From Streptomyces sp. PTY087I2 (GTDB lineage: Bacteria > Actinomycetota > Actinomycetes > Streptomycetales > Streptomycetaceae): DNA of 36,132 nt. Numbering within the stretch: position 1 is the first letter of the stretch; each line of letters begins with the position of its first letter. This document shows, one piece after another, positions 7,465 to 16,860 of the stretch. Position numbers and translations under genes: made by a program. The notes under the pieces are model-generated. The model did no database searches, was not told the DNA's origin, and saw only the letters and a program-made list of their open reading frames with translations. The stretch lies in the NCBI RefSeq assembly GCF_001687325.1, contig NZ_LZRD01000012.1, forward strand, positions 1-36,132. Reading direction: 5' to 3'.

Positions 7465-8820
7465 TCAAGCGTCGGTGGCGTTGCTGGTCGCCCACGGCAC
7501 CTTTGCGCTCTCGCCCACGTATCTGTGGCCGGCGGCCAGGCTCGTGTAGGCGCCCTGGTAGCCGAGCGATTCCAGGATGAGCAGGGTGAGGTAGTGGCGG
7601 GTGAGTAGCCAGGTCTCGGTCACGGCGCCCTTGAAACGGTAGACATCGTCCTCGGCGCCGGTGGGGTGTACGAGCTTGTTGCGCACCCAGGTGACCAAGT
7701 CCGCGCCGTCCATGTTCGCGCCGTGGTCGCGTTTCCGTGCTGCGGCAAGCTCGGCAAGTGCGGGCAGATGTTCCGGATCGATCGTGAGGGGGATCGAGGC
7801 GCTTTGCAGGGCTCGGCGCAGCAGCTTGTGGGCAGGCATGCGGCCGTACTCGGCGCATGTCATGTTCCCGGACAGGACGAATCGTTGCCACAGGGTGTGC
7901 TCGAGGCCGGCGGCGCCGACCATGATGCGTTGTTCGACGAAGCCTTCGTCGCGGGTGGTGGAGACGGCGTAGGTCAGTTGCCGGTTGACGCGTGCGGCGT
8001 AGGCGGGGTCGCTGCAAGCGGATACGAGACGGGTGACCAGCGTGCGCAGCGCTTCGCTGTCCCAGTGCGTCCACCATCCTGAGGAGATTGCCTTCGCCGG
8101 GTCGCAGAGTCGAGCGGCCCACTCCTCCCAGCGGATGTGGTCCTGTTCGCCGAGGCCGACGGGCAACATGGGAGCCACCCAGCGGCCCAGGGCAAACGAG
8201 AAGCCCATATGCAGGGCCTGGAGGATGGGCTGGGCCTGGTCTGCGGTGAACACCGAGCCGTCCGTACGGCTGAGCTCCATGACGTGGGTGATGGCGTAGA
8301 CGTGGGTTTGATGCAGGTCTTTCCAGATGCTGCGGTGGTCGGGCCGGATGTCCAGTGTGATCTTCCAGCCGCCGGTCTCGTGTGACCACCGGCCGCGGTG
8401 GGTCGTGTGTTCGGCGCCTTCGGTGCGGGTCGTGAGGTCGTGCTGGCCGCGTAGCGCGGGGAGGTTGACCCAGTGGGCGATGAGGCGCTGCAGGGGCGCC
8501 TGGGAGTCTCCCAGGGATGCGCCGTTGCTCCAGCCTTCCTGGTGGTTACAGTGCTGGGCCGGTAGTTCTGCGGTGCCGTAGGGGCGGGCGATGCGAAGGG
8601 TCGTGTCGTCGGGGAGCGGGTCGAATGTGTGGTCGGTTTGAGGCAGTCGCCAGACCAGGCCAGGTTTCGGAGTGAACCGGAGCTCGACGATGCCCGGCGT
8701 CTCGGGGCCTTCAGAGCGGCCGACAGGCCCGTCGTACAAGACGACGGGCGCGCCGGGGGTGTTGAAGGCGTACACACCTTCAACGGGTGCCGTCGGGTGG
8801 TTACGAGCGGAGGGCGCCAT
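7465..8820 (-). CDS. HEPN-motif protein, putative RNase effector
   Basis: This is a 451-residue protein starting at ATG 8820 after a GAGG site. Residues 1-170 are beta-rich with many Trp and Gly. A central part contains LHMGFSFALGRWVAPMLPVG followed by WEEWAARL, resembling the central region of YopA-like phage/defence proteins (tentative). The C-terminal third is helical and contains WVRNKLVH (R380, H385), which fits the R-x(4-6)-H catalytic motif of HEPN ribonucleases. HEPN proteins are frequent toxic effectors that cut RNA when a partner senses infection. The gene converges on the coiled-coil ATPase gene, separated by 70 bases and a hairpin. Convergent orientation is less convincing than an operon, so a functional pairing is inference. 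Confidence 0.6.
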   Translation of the reverse strand: MAPSARNHPTAPVEGVYAFNTPGAPVVLYDGPVGRSEGPETPGIVELRFTPKPGLVWRLPQTDHTFDPLPDDTTLRIARPYGTAELPAQHCNHQEGWSNGASLGDSQAPLQRLIAHWVNLPALRGQHDLTTRTEGAEHTTHRGRWSHETGGWKITLDIRPDHRSIWKDLHQTHVYAITHVMELSRTDGSVFTADQAQPILQALHMGFSFALGRWVAPMLPVGLGEQDHIRWEEWAARLCDPAKAISSGWWTHWDSEALRTLVTRLVSACSDPAYAARVNRQLTYAVSTTRDEGFVEQRIMVGAAGLEHTLWQRFVLSGNMTCAEYGRMPAHKLLRRALQSASIPLTIDPEHLPALAELAAARKRDHGANMDGADLVTWVRNKLVHPTGAEDDVYRFKGAVTETWLLTRHYLTLLILESLGYQGAYTSLAAGHRYVGESAKVPWATSNATDA

Positions 8821-8975
8821 CTGTCCTCGGATTCTTGGGGCTGCCGTTCATGTGTTCAGGCCGTAGCGGGTCGCCGTCGTCTTGGCGTGCCTTGGGGAAG
8901 CACCGGGTGACCGCCTCGGTGGCGGAGTGGTCGGGCGGACCCTGTTCTGGTTGCGGGGTGATGCGGGCAGGAGTG

Positions 8976-11900
8976 TCAGCGGATGCCGGCCGCGTGTTTG
9001 AAGGCTGCCGTCCGTTCCTTCTCGGCGGCCGTCTTGGTGTGGCCGTGCAGTGAGGTGCGAAGTGCGTTTGCCACGTGGCGTGCTGGCCGGACGGCTTGGC
9101 CTATCGCGGTGGCGCTGTCGGCTGTCGCGGTGCGCAGGACGGGAGCGAGGTCCCCGGCGAGGCTGGCGGGGGCTGTGCCCGGGCTGGTGGTGAGAAGGCC
9201 TGCGATCAGTGAGCTGGCGCGTTGAATGCTGGTCTGGTCGTTGTGGACTGCGCGGATGAGCACGTCCCACAGGGGTGTTGGGTCGGGGCATCCGCAGGCA
9301 GTGCGTACGGCAAGGGTTTCATCCCAGTCGCGGCCTGAGATGGCGTCGTCCAGGTAGGTGGCGATGGCTTGGGATGCCTGAGGGTGCGTGGCGATCAGTG
9401 CGAGGAAGGGCAAGAGTGTTTCTTCTGTGCAGGCCTTGCCGAGTGCGATGACGAGCACATCTTGAGAGGCTTCGTTCGCGCGGTCGGCAAGCTGAGAGCA
9501 GCGCCCGCGCGCGGACGCGAGGAGAGAGGTCTGTTCCTCGGTGCCGATCTTGTCCCACAGGTGCGCGGCGACGTGCCAGGCCTCGGTGTCCTCGGTTGCC
9601 AGGAGGTGCTGCAGGAGCAGGGGCGGCAGACCGCTCTGGGGGAGGTCTTGTCGGCAGGCCGCCGCCATGGTGAGGGTTCGTTCTTCGTCAGGGATGCCGG
9701 CCCAGTGCTGTGCCATCCAGGTGAGCCATTGGACATTGACGATCGGATCTGCCGCGTAGTGCGCGGCGAAGGCGACATTGGGGACTGGCTGTGTGCTCAT
9801 CCGCCCGTAGAGGTGCTGCATGATCTGTCCAAGCCGAGCGGTGCGGGTGTCACCGTCTCGCATGAGGACATGGAGGGCGGAGAAGGTGTCGGCCTGAAGG
9901 TGGATGTGATGCTGGCCGAGGCGTGGGAGGAACTGGTCGACCAAGCTGGGGCCGGCTTGGCGGCCGGCGGGGGTAGTGGCGACGGCAGGCAGGTGCCTGC
10001 GGGCGAAGGCTCCTCGCGCGTCGTCATCGGCCAGGGAGGTGGTCAGCACGGTCAGGCAGGCGTCAGCGGCCTTGTGGGCTTCGCTGTTGTCGGTCTCGAC
10101 TCGCATGAAGGTGATGAGTGCTTGGGCCAGGGCGTCAGACAGCGGTTCATCGCTGGGGTCGACTGTCGCCAGGTTCCCGGCCATGGTGCTGACGCAAGAG
10201 ATCGCGTCGTCCTGCAGCAGGTCGGGCACGATCCGCACCGCTGCGTCGGCCATCTGGACACTGGTGTGTGCGCTCTGAGCGACGGCATCGGCGACCAGAG
10301 CGCTGACCTGCTGCCCTGAGGGAGCGGTGTGGTCGCCGAGGTCTCGCAGCCAGCCATGGATCTGGTCGGCTGTTCGGGCGGCGCGATCCGCATCGTCGTC
10401 GTCGGTGAGGAAGACGGCCGCGTGCTGGATCAGTTCGGTTGCGACGGTGGAGCCGAAGGCGGCGTCCTGCTGCATCGCTTCGCCCCATCCGTCGGCTGGA
10501 ATGTCCCTGTCGAGGAGGAGGTCCATTGCGTGAGAGCGCAGTTCGTCGTTCTCGGTGGACAGCCATGTCACGGCACCCAGCATGAGCGGCCTGGTCCACT
10601 GATGGTGCCCGGCTGCATGTTCGACGATCCTGCGGACGTCAGCTGCCGGGGTGTTCTCGGAGATCCTGGCGGTCATGCCCATCAGTGCGCGGAAGGCCTG
10701 CGCAGGCCACAGGGCGCGTTGAACATCGGTCGCTTCGTCGTAGGAGACGATCCATGCCCAGAGTTGCTCGCGGTCCCCGTTGTGGGTGAGCGCTGTGAAG
10801 TAGCGGGTGAGGGCGGGCCGTAGTGCGCGGGCGTGTTCCTCGGACGGAAGGTTCATCAAGGCCTGTGCCCACGCGAAGGACGGCTGATCCTGCTCGGCGG
10901 TGAGCACGGAGTCTCGCGGAGGGGGGCTGCCGAGGGTGTTGTAAAGGGAGGGAAGGTGTGCGCTGGGAACCAGGTCCAGAATCTCTGCGAGGTGGTGAGC
11001 TGGGACTGGGGTGGTGGCTTCCTGGCGTCGGCTGGCGATGCGGTCGGTCAGGCTGAGCAGGGCCCGGCCGGTGGTGTCGGTGTCGTGGTCAAGGTGTTGG
11101 GCAAGGTCGGGGGTCTGTGCCAGCGCCTGCACGGTGGCGGCCAGGGTGTTGTCGAGGTCGAGGCCAGGCCGTGCCGTCTGTAGCGCCTCGGCCGCAGCCT
11201 GTAGGACCCGTTCGCGCATGCCTTGGGCTTGCAGACGGTCGCGGAGGGCGTCGCTGTCTCGCTGGAGGAGTTCACGCTGGACCTCTGCGGCGCCTTCGCT
11301 GCCCAGGGCTCGGCTGGCGGGGGTAGAACCGAGGGTGAGTAGAGGCACGAGATGGGTGGGGCGGCGCAGGCGTGCCTTGGCCGCGGTCGTTCTCAGGTAG
11401 ACCAGGCCGGGGTGCGATGTGGTGTCGAGCCGAGGCGTGTCGTCGTTGTGGAGGGCCTGCGCTTCGTCGTCGGTGTCCGGCTTGACGGTGTACGGCGCGA
11501 CGAGGGGGTCGTAGAGCGTGCGGGTTGTGCCGAGCAGGGCGTCGTCGAGGAGTGTGAGGAGTTCGTTCTCGCGGCGAATGGCGTCATAGAGGGTGCGGTA
11601 GTCGTTCCGGAGCACCGTAAGACGAGCCAGGGCGATGGGGTAGCCGGTTACCTCGCCAACAGCAATCCAGGTGGTCTGGTTGCCATCCGGCTGTTCCCGC
11701 CTCAGTGCAAGGCCGTAGTCGGTCAAGAAGCTGTTGAGGAGACGGATCGCGTGGCGGGGGTCGCGTACCCCGGGGTGAATGAGGGTTTCGAGAACGTCGC
11801 GGACCGCTGAGATGCCTCCGAGCCGGTCAATGAGTTCATGCGGAGTGGGTTCGGTGATCAGGTGCTGGATGTACTGCCTAAGGTCCGATTCGTGGTGGGC

Positions 11901-12308
11901 TGGCAGGGTGAGCCGGACAGTGAACAGCTTGTTCAGGTACTCCTGGGCGGCTTCCTCTGTGGCTTTGCGCTCGGAGGCTTTGCTGGGGTTCTTGCCGGTG
12001 TGGGGTGGGACTGCGGGGGCGTGGGCCAGCCCAGGGCGGACGCCGACGATGGCTTCGCGGACGATGTCTTCGTCGCAGGACAGCAGGAACACGGGCGGGT
12101 GGGCACGCTGGGTCCCCGTCAGCAGAAGGCTGCGCACAGTGGCAAGCGCTTCGAGGACCTCGGCCGCGGCCAGGCGGTCGATGTCATCGATGGCGATGAC
12201 GAGACGTCGGTCGATGCTGTCGATCAGTCTGGAGAAGACCTGCTCGAGGTCGTCGGAGGATTCTGGGCGCGGTGTGGTGAGTGTGATCTCGTACTTCTTC
12301 AGCGTTGA
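8976..12308 (-). CDS. KAP-family P-loop NTPase, main (C-terminal) part after frameshift
   Basis: This is about 1110 residues continuing the NTPase whose N-terminus lies at 12299-12955. It opens with TLKKYEITLTTPRPESSDDL and then Walker B LVIAIDDIDRLAA, followed by a sensor-like strand PPVFLLSCDEDIV, as in KAP NTPases. Lid helices with LIHPGVRDPRHAIRLLNSF follow. The remaining 700 or so residues are helical and repetitive (HEAT/ARM-like by eye), a likely recognition or scaffold region. KAP NTPases are membrane-tethered ATPases often found in defence loci and plasmid-exclusion systems. Read alone this piece has no proper start. Adding one base to the GGG run at 12310-12312 (plus-strand view) joins it perfectly to the N-terminal part, giving about 1326 residues, which is long for the family. 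Confidence 0.75.
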   Translation of the reverse strand, partial: STLKKYEITLTTPRPESSDDLEQVFSRLIDSIDRRLVIAIDDIDRLAAAEVLEALATVRSLLLTGTQRAHPPVFLLSCDEDIVREAIVGVRPGLAHAPAVPPHTGKNPSKASERKATEEAAQEYLNKLFTVRLTLPAHHESDLRQYIQHLITEPTPHELIDRLGGISAVRDVLETLIHPGVRDPRHAIRLLNSFLTDYGLALRREQPDGNQTTWIAVGEVTGYPIALARLTVLRNDYRTLYDAIRRENELLTLLDDALLGTTRTLYDPLVAPYTVKPDTDDEAQALHNDDTPRLDTTSHPGLVYLRTTAAKARLRRPTHLVPLLTLGSTPASRALGSEGAAEVQRELLQRDSDALRDRLQAQGMRERVLQAAAEALQTARPGLDLDNTLAATVQALAQTPDLAQHLDHDTDTTGRALLSLTDRIASRRQEATTPVPAHHLAEILDLVPSAHLPSLYNTLGSPPPRDSVLTAEQDQPSFAWAQALMNLPSEEHARALRPALTRYFTALTHNGDREQLWAWIVSYDEATDVQRALWPAQAFRALMGMTARISENTPAADVRRIVEHAAGHHQWTRPLMLGAVTWLSTENDELRSHAMDLLLDRDIPADGWGEAMQQDAAFGSTVATELIQHAAVFLTDDDDADRAARTADQIHGWLRDLGDHTAPSGQQVSALVADAVAQSAHTSVQMADAAVRIVPDLLQDDAISCVSTMAGNLATVDPSDEPLSDALAQALITFMRVETDNSEAHKAADACLTVLTTSLADDDARGAFARRHLPAVATTPAGRQAGPSLVDQFLPRLGQHHIHLQADTFSALHVLMRDGDTRTARLGQIMQHLYGRMSTQPVPNVAFAAHYAADPIVNVQWLTWMAQHWAGIPDEERTLTMAAACRQDLPQSGLPPLLLQHLLATEDTEAWHVAAHLWDKIGTEEQTSLLASARGRCSQLADRANEASQDVLVIALGKACTEETLLPFLALIATHPQASQAIATYLDDAISGRDWDETLAVRTACGCPDPTPLWDVLIRAVHNDQTSIQRASSLIAGLLTTSPGTAPASLAGDLAPVLRTATADSATAIGQAVRPARHVANALRTSLHGHTKTAAEKERTAAFKHAAGIR

Positions 12309-12955
12309 AGGGCACCGTCCTTGGCGGCTGCCAGGACGCATGCCACGACGGCTGCCCCTGACAGTGATGTGGTCAGCGGTCTCGCACCAGGGGAAGCGAA
12401 CCAGGTCCACACCGGCACGCTGGCCCCGCGGCCGACGGCGTGGCCGATGAGAACCGCAACGGCGCCAAGGGCCCAGAGTGCGATCAGGCACCCGAGGATC
12501 CAAGTGAACGCGGCACCGATTGCTTTCGCGTGACTCTTCCGGCTGGCTTTGCCCGGGATGTCGGACGTGGGGTTCGGGCGGGGTACTGCCCGCTGTCGCC
12601 CGGCGTCCAGACACGCTCGTCCGGACTCCCACTGTTCCTTCTTGATGAGCTTCTTGCCCAAGGCTTCGTCCAGGACTCCGTACAGCAAGCCTCGGGCACG
12701 AGCGGTACCGGTGTGGCGCTCGGCGCTGAGGTGGAGGACTGCCCATTCCCTGTCGCCTTGCAGTTCGGCGTCCAGGAGCCGCACGACGGAGGACTTGCCG
12801 CTGCCGAACGGGCCCAGCAGCCCGACGGCCAGGGGCTGCCGGCTTCCCCTGACGATGGTGAGGAGCTCCCGCGCGACGGATTGGTGGTCAAAGCGGTCCT
12901 GCTTATGCGATGTGATCGCGCAGTCCTCAATGATCCACGGACGCTGTGGTGCCAT
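12299..12955 (-). CDS. KAP-family P-loop NTPase, N-terminal part (Walker A and membrane segments)
   Basis: The start chosen is ATG 12955, with a GGAG site about nine bases upstream. Residues 48-56 are Walker A GPFGSGKSS, followed by a KAP-type strand (AVLHLSAERHTG). The next part has a hydrophobic hairpin: one segment around FTWILGCLIALWALGAVAVL and a second around AAVVACVLAAA. This matches the transmembrane insert between Walker A and Walker B in KAP NTPases. The frame stops at 12299, just before the Walker B half begins in the neighbouring frame. It is therefore the 5' part of one interrupted gene rather than a separate protein. It is divergent from the large gene starting at 13282. Confidence 0.8.
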   Translation of the reverse strand: MAPQRPWIIEDCAITSHKQDRFDHQSVARELLTIVRGSRQPLAVGLLGPFGSGKSSVVRLLDAELQGDREWAVLHLSAERHTGTARARGLLYGVLDEALGKKLIKKEQWESGRACLDAGRQRAVPRPNPTSDIPGKASRKSHAKAIGAAFTWILGCLIALWALGAVAVLIGHAVGRGASVPVWTWFASPGARPLTTSLSGAAVVACVLAAAKDGALQR

Positions 12956-13281
12956 ATCGTGTCGCTCCGCTCCAAGCCCGGTCCAAAAGGGTGAACGGAT
13001 GATACGAGCCGGCGCTGACAATCACAGGGGCACAAGCTGAGAAGAGCAGGTCCTGCAGGGCCGGATCCCGGCTCCGCACGTCCGGCAGCCAGCTTCAGGC
13101 TTCTAACGTCAGTCCACTCCACCGCACTCTGAGTCTCGGCCCGCCTGCTCACATGCCCGGCCTAGCGGTTCCCTCCCTTCTCCCTCTCCGGGCAGCACCG
13201 CCAGAGCCCCCCCCTGGGCAGTCTGGCTCAGCCCAGGACAAGCGTCGTGTCGGCTGTCTGCCGATTCGATACGTTGCCAGC
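12956..13281. other. Divergent intergenic region, KAP NTPase / large unknown gene
   Basis: This is 326 bases between outward-facing starts, presumably holding both promoters. There is a CCTGCAGG palindrome near 13054 and a CTGGGC...GCCCAG inverted repeat near 13215-13237. I see no gene and no clear promoter boxes. Confidence 0.4.
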
Positions 13282-14082
13282 ATGGACGAGCGCTCTGACC
13301 ACAGTCTCCGTTTCCTCCCGGCGCCCGAGCTGGCCAACGAGTCTGCCTTCTCTGTCACGTTGACCGACCTTGGCGAACCGGGCGTCCGCGCCTTGGGCCT
13401 GTTGCGATCGGCAGAAAGGCTGCTGACAGATGAGCAGGAATGGGAGCGGCGGAGTGAGATCGTGATCTCTTGCTGCCGCGGCGCGGTGGAGGGTCTGCTG
13501 AAGCTCGCTGGCGCGGAGTCGGAGTTCGCTGGCACGGGGAGTACGGGGCGGGAGCTCTCCGCCAGACTCAAGGAGCTATTGAAAGCCCACAGACCCTCCG
13601 GGGTGTTGGAGGGGCTGGAGGCCGAGCTCGACACAATGGGTAGCCTCCCGTCCGAACTCACCTCGGACGATGCTCTGTTCATCAAGCTGAGAGCCGTGGT
13701 GGCGGCACGTAGCCGGTACAGGGCCCCGGTGGCGAACCCGTCAGCCGTGTTCGAAGCACGGGCTGCTCTGGCAGCTGAGGTCGATGCCCTGGATGCTCTT
13801 CCGGACCGGCTGTCCGAAGGCGACGCGGTCTTCGTCAGACTCCGTGAACTGTTCGAAGCCCGCAAGGCCCATGAGACCTTCCTACGGGGGAACGATCTGG
13901 CCGCCGAGTTCGAGGCGGTCGAAGAGGCATTCGCCGCGTTCACGTACGAGCAGGCCAACGCCTGGGAGTTCCGGGCGCGGAAGGTCAGCAAGCTGGTGCG
14001 CAACAGACTCGCAGGGAACCGGGCGCTGTCGAACTCCAGGCAATCAAGGCATGGTCGGACTTCTACCAGGACGCGAATGTGA
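13282..14082 (+). CDS. Large unrecognised protein, N-terminal part before frameshift
   Basis: The product is about 266 residues from ATG 13282. The frame is open further upstream to 13153, but that part is Pro-rich and unlike coding sequence, and no strong ribosome site decides the start. It is almost wholly helical, with alternating Leu/Ala and charged residues and two related segments (ELDTMGSLPSELTSDDALFIKLRAV-like and EVDALDALPDRLSEGDAVFV-like), suggesting an internal duplication of about 65 residues. Natural-looking sequence ends near KLVRNRLAGN (about 14018). The last 20 residues are Arg/Ser-rich out-of-frame sequence. One extra G in the run 14021-14023 would continue the protein into the next frame as RGAVELQAIKAWSDFYQDAN. 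I do not recognise the family. Confidence 0.6.
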   Translation: MDERSDHSLRFLPAPELANESAFSVTLTDLGEPGVRALGLLRSAERLLTDEQEWERRSEIVISCCRGAVEGLLKLAGAESEFAGTGSTGRELSARLKELLKAHRPSGVLEGLEAELDTMGSLPSELTSDDALFIKLRAVVAARSRYRAPVANPSAVFEARAALAAEVDALDALPDRLSEGDAVFVRLRELFEARKAHETFLRGNDLAAEFEAVEEAFAAFTYEQANAWEFRARKVSKLVRNRLAGNRALSNSRQSRHGRTSTRTRM

Positions 14083-16607
14083 CGGTGCATGGCGAGTCCG
14101 CCGACGTCGAGCTTGCCTCCTCGACGTTGCGCAAGATCATCGCAGCTGTCGAGCAGCTGTTCGTAGACCTTCCAGCCCGTGCACCGCGGCTACGCGAACT
14201 CGTCAGCCTCACCCAGCCCACCCAGGAAGAGGTCGACGAAGTCTCAAGGATCACCGGCCCAAGAGCCAACCGCTACTTCTTCGAGAAGGCGACCAGCGCG
14301 GCATGGCTCGACCTGCTCCCGAAAGAAAGGGTGCGGCCGGAGAGCAACAGGTGGACCGCTGCTCCTTATTTCGAACGTCTCGCGGCTGAGGACCCCGAGC
14401 GCGTGCTGGCATGGCTTGATGCCGAACTCGACGAGATCACGAAGCTGGGTCCTGCCGCTACAGCGCAGACCGTACGCCTGGCCCGGGTGGTCGGCGCCGC
14501 CGCGAGTACGTTCGTACTGCGGCTTGTGAAGACCAGCGAGTCCGAGGGCTTGCTGCTCGACATCCACTACTGGGCTGTCGAGGTACCCGCGGAGGAACGG
14601 AACGGACAGTGGGTCAACGTGGTCACCCGCGTTCTGAAGAGCGCCGCAGCCACCAGATGGCTGGATCCCTGGGAGGCGCAACAAGCTCTGGAGCATCTCA
14701 AGGCGGCCGGGGCCCGGGCTGAGGACGGCGGGCCGGAGATCTCGGTGGCGAAGGGAGTACGCCAGGGCCTGGCGGAGGTGATGGCGACTGCCTTGCATTC
14801 TCCCGACGGTGCCAGCGAAATCGAGGTTGAGAACGACCTCCGGTCGGTTGGCACCACGCACCCAGGCGAATCGCTGGTGCGGTTGATCGCACGAGCATGC
14901 TTGGACTTCGCGGAGTACGAGGCGAGATACGGACTTGGTCTCGATGTCCGTACAGGACAGTGGTCCCACCGGCTTCCCGCAGGGCCAGTGCTCGACCGGC
15001 TGGTCGCGGTGCACCTCCTGGAGGTCCCGCCGGGGAACGATTCGGACGCCTGGTGGAAGGCGGCGCTCGACGTCATGTCACGGCTTGGCGCCTTGCCGAG
15101 GACGACGGCAGACCTCTCGGACTTCCTGCGCGCGGTGGACAACGCCTGCTCCGAGGCTCAATCGCTTCACGCGGAGGCAGCCTTGGCAAATGGTCTCGGC
15201 GCCCCGCCGGACGCGGCTGGTCTAGAAACCGGCCTCCAGGCGATCGAAGATCGCAAACCGCTGCCCTCGGTCCGGACATGGTTCATGGTGTGGTCGCTCT
15301 CGCCTGTCCTGCCAGCGTCGGTCCTCGCGCCCTGGCAGCCCGTCCTGGACCTCTTCGTCGAGCGGTTCGGCACTCCTCCGGACCGGCCCGCACCACGGTG
15401 GGAGGTCGTCTCGGTGAAGCGGGTCCCCGAGGACGGATTCGCCGAGCTGTCCGCCGCAGCTGGTTCCGGGGGAGCCGTCGCCGCCGCTCGCATGCTCGTC
15501 TCGGAGGCAGGTTCGGACGACACCGATGGTGAGCGGGACGATGAAGGCGTCCTGCTGTCCACCCTGGTCAGCCAGGCTCCTGAGACCTGGATGGCCGACC
15601 CGGAGCAGATTTCGGCCGAGCTTTCGGATCTCGGCCTGCAGGCCGCCTACTTCGCCGCCCTGGAGAACCAGATCACCACCGGCCGGGCGTCCGCCGATCC
15701 TGAGGCCATCCGCCGCACGGTTCTCGCCCTGTGGGGCCTCATCCCTGTCGCGGATTCCCTTGCGACAAACACCGAAGCAGCCCAGCGCCTTGAGCGCAGC
15801 TTCTGCCGTCTTCTCTATACCTTCTGGTCCCGCGACCTCGATCTCGGCGAGACCGCGGCTGAGGTCGCCGTCTGGCTCGACGGCACCGTGGCAGCGTGGA
15901 CCGCTCCCACTCAATCGACGGCCGACCCTGCTGGCGTAATGTCGAATTCTGTCGGGGGCCTCGCGCTCCTTGCCTTGATCCGTTGGGGTAGCCACCGTTC
16001 CTGTCGTGAAGGCGCGCCTCCCATGGAGATGACCACACGCCTCGACGCCATCCTCGACGCCGCCCCCGACGACCGAGCACTCGCCGCCATCGGGTGGGAC
16101 CTCACAGCGCTCCACCGCCATGCCCAGCCTTGGTTTTCCGAGCATCGCGCCGAGCTTCTCAGCCTCGACGAGACGTGGCGGCCCGCTCGCACCTGGCTCC
16201 GGCACCGGCCGGTCGACGTGGATGTGGTCGGCCAGATCGATCCCGCCCAGCTGCAGGCTCTCCTGTGCCTCCCCGGCGTCGACCAGGAAGCCTCTCGGTG
16301 CGCGCACGCCTTCCTCACTGCCCCGGACGTCTTCGGACCGATCGAAGGCTTCGTATCGGCCTTGGCTCAGCGGGACGCCGGACCAGCTGCGGTTTCCCGC
16401 CTGCTCTCTCGGACAGCGAGGATTCTGCCCAAGGACAGCAGCGGGGAAGACCTGATCGAGCACGCGCTCCGCTTTTGGCGGGCCGCGCTCGCCCTGGAGG
16501 TACCGGAAAGCAACGCTCACAGGCGCCTTTTCCTTCGCCACGGGCCTGGACGACCGAACATGGCTGGAACTGACCCGGCGCACAGTGGAGCAGACTCCAC
16601 TCGTTGA
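14079..16607 (+). CDS. Large unrecognised helical-repeat protein, main part
   Basis: The piece is 842 residues if read from 14079, but coding sequence in this frame clearly begins earlier (AIKAWSDFYQDANVTVHGE from about 14040). It therefore continues the gene beginning at 13282. It includes YFFEKATSAAWLDLLPKERV and PYFERLAAEDPERVLAWLDA, a pattern seen in helical-repeat regions of large defence-linked and STAND-type proteins. No Walker, nuclease or protease motif is visible. True sequence runs to about 16506; the last 33 residues are out of frame. Removing one A from AAA at 16507-16509 extends it into the 3' piece. The reconstructed product is about 1190 residues. It is divergent from the KAP NTPase, a possible partner. 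Confidence 0.65.
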   Translation: MTVHGESADVELASSTLRKIIAAVEQLFVDLPARAPRLRELVSLTQPTQEEVDEVSRITGPRANRYFFEKATSAAWLDLLPKERVRPESNRWTAAPYFERLAAEDPERVLAWLDAELDEITKLGPAATAQTVRLARVVGAAASTFVLRLVKTSESEGLLLDIHYWAVEVPAEERNGQWVNVVTRVLKSAAATRWLDPWEAQQALEHLKAAGARAEDGGPEISVAKGVRQGLAEVMATALHSPDGASEIEVENDLRSVGTTHPGESLVRLIARACLDFAEYEARYGLGLDVRTGQWSHRLPAGPVLDRLVAVHLLEVPPGNDSDAWWKAALDVMSRLGALPRTTADLSDFLRAVDNACSEAQSLHAEAALANGLGAPPDAAGLETGLQAIEDRKPLPSVRTWFMVWSLSPVLPASVLAPWQPVLDLFVERFGTPPDRPAPRWEVVSVKRVPEDGFAELSAAAGSGGAVAAARMLVSEAGSDDTDGERDDEGVLLSTLVSQAPETWMADPEQISAELSDLGLQAAYFAALENQITTGRASADPEAIRRTVLALWGLIPVADSLATNTEAAQRLERSFCRLLYTFWSRDLDLGETAAEVAVWLDGTVAAWTAPTQSTADPAGVMSNSVGGLALLALIRWGSHRSCREGAPPMEMTTRLDAILDAAPDDRALAAIGWDLTALHRHAQPWFSEHRAELLSLDETWRPARTWLRHRPVDVDVVGQIDPAQLQALLCLPGVDQEASRCAHAFLTAPDVFGPIEGFVSALAQRDAGPAAVSRLLSRTARILPKDSSGEDLIEHALRFWRAALALEVPESNAHRRLFLRHGPGRPNMAGTDPAHSGADSTR

Positions 16608-16860
16608 AGTGCCGGACCACGTCGCCCGGCGGGCCGCCCGGTACCCGGAGTCGACAGACGCTCGCGCGATCCTGACAGGTCTTCTGCCACTGTGTGACGG
16701 CGCCGTGTCCTCGGACCTGGCCCCGTATCGCGGCAACGAGATCGTACGAAACGCGTTCTCCATGTGGCGGGCCGGTGCTCCCGGCAGCGTGGGACGAAAG
16801 GCACTGGGCGAGGCTCTCACCCGCCATGGTGGCATCGTCGATGCCGCCATCGATGAGTAG
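16510..16860 (+). pseudogene. 3' tail of the large unrecognised gene, displaced by frameshift
   Basis: This frame reads LTGAFSFATGLDDRTWLELT, then TVEQTPLVEVPDHVARRAAR, and ends LGEALTRHGGIVDAAIDE. It is well-composed sequence with no start of its own. It follows directly on the preceding piece if one A is removed at 16507-16509, giving PEATLTGAFSF across the join. The pattern of W/L-spaced helices continues that of the preceding piece. It is best treated as the C-terminus of the same protein. A shorter open frame from ATG 16585 exists but lacks a ribosome site. Confidence 0.6.

Noticed and set aside
12299..12320. Programmed ribosomal frameshift in the KAP gene
   Set aside because: There is no slippery heptamer of the X-XXY-YYZ type at the join and no following stem-loop; a one-base homopolymer change explains it and matches five similar cases.
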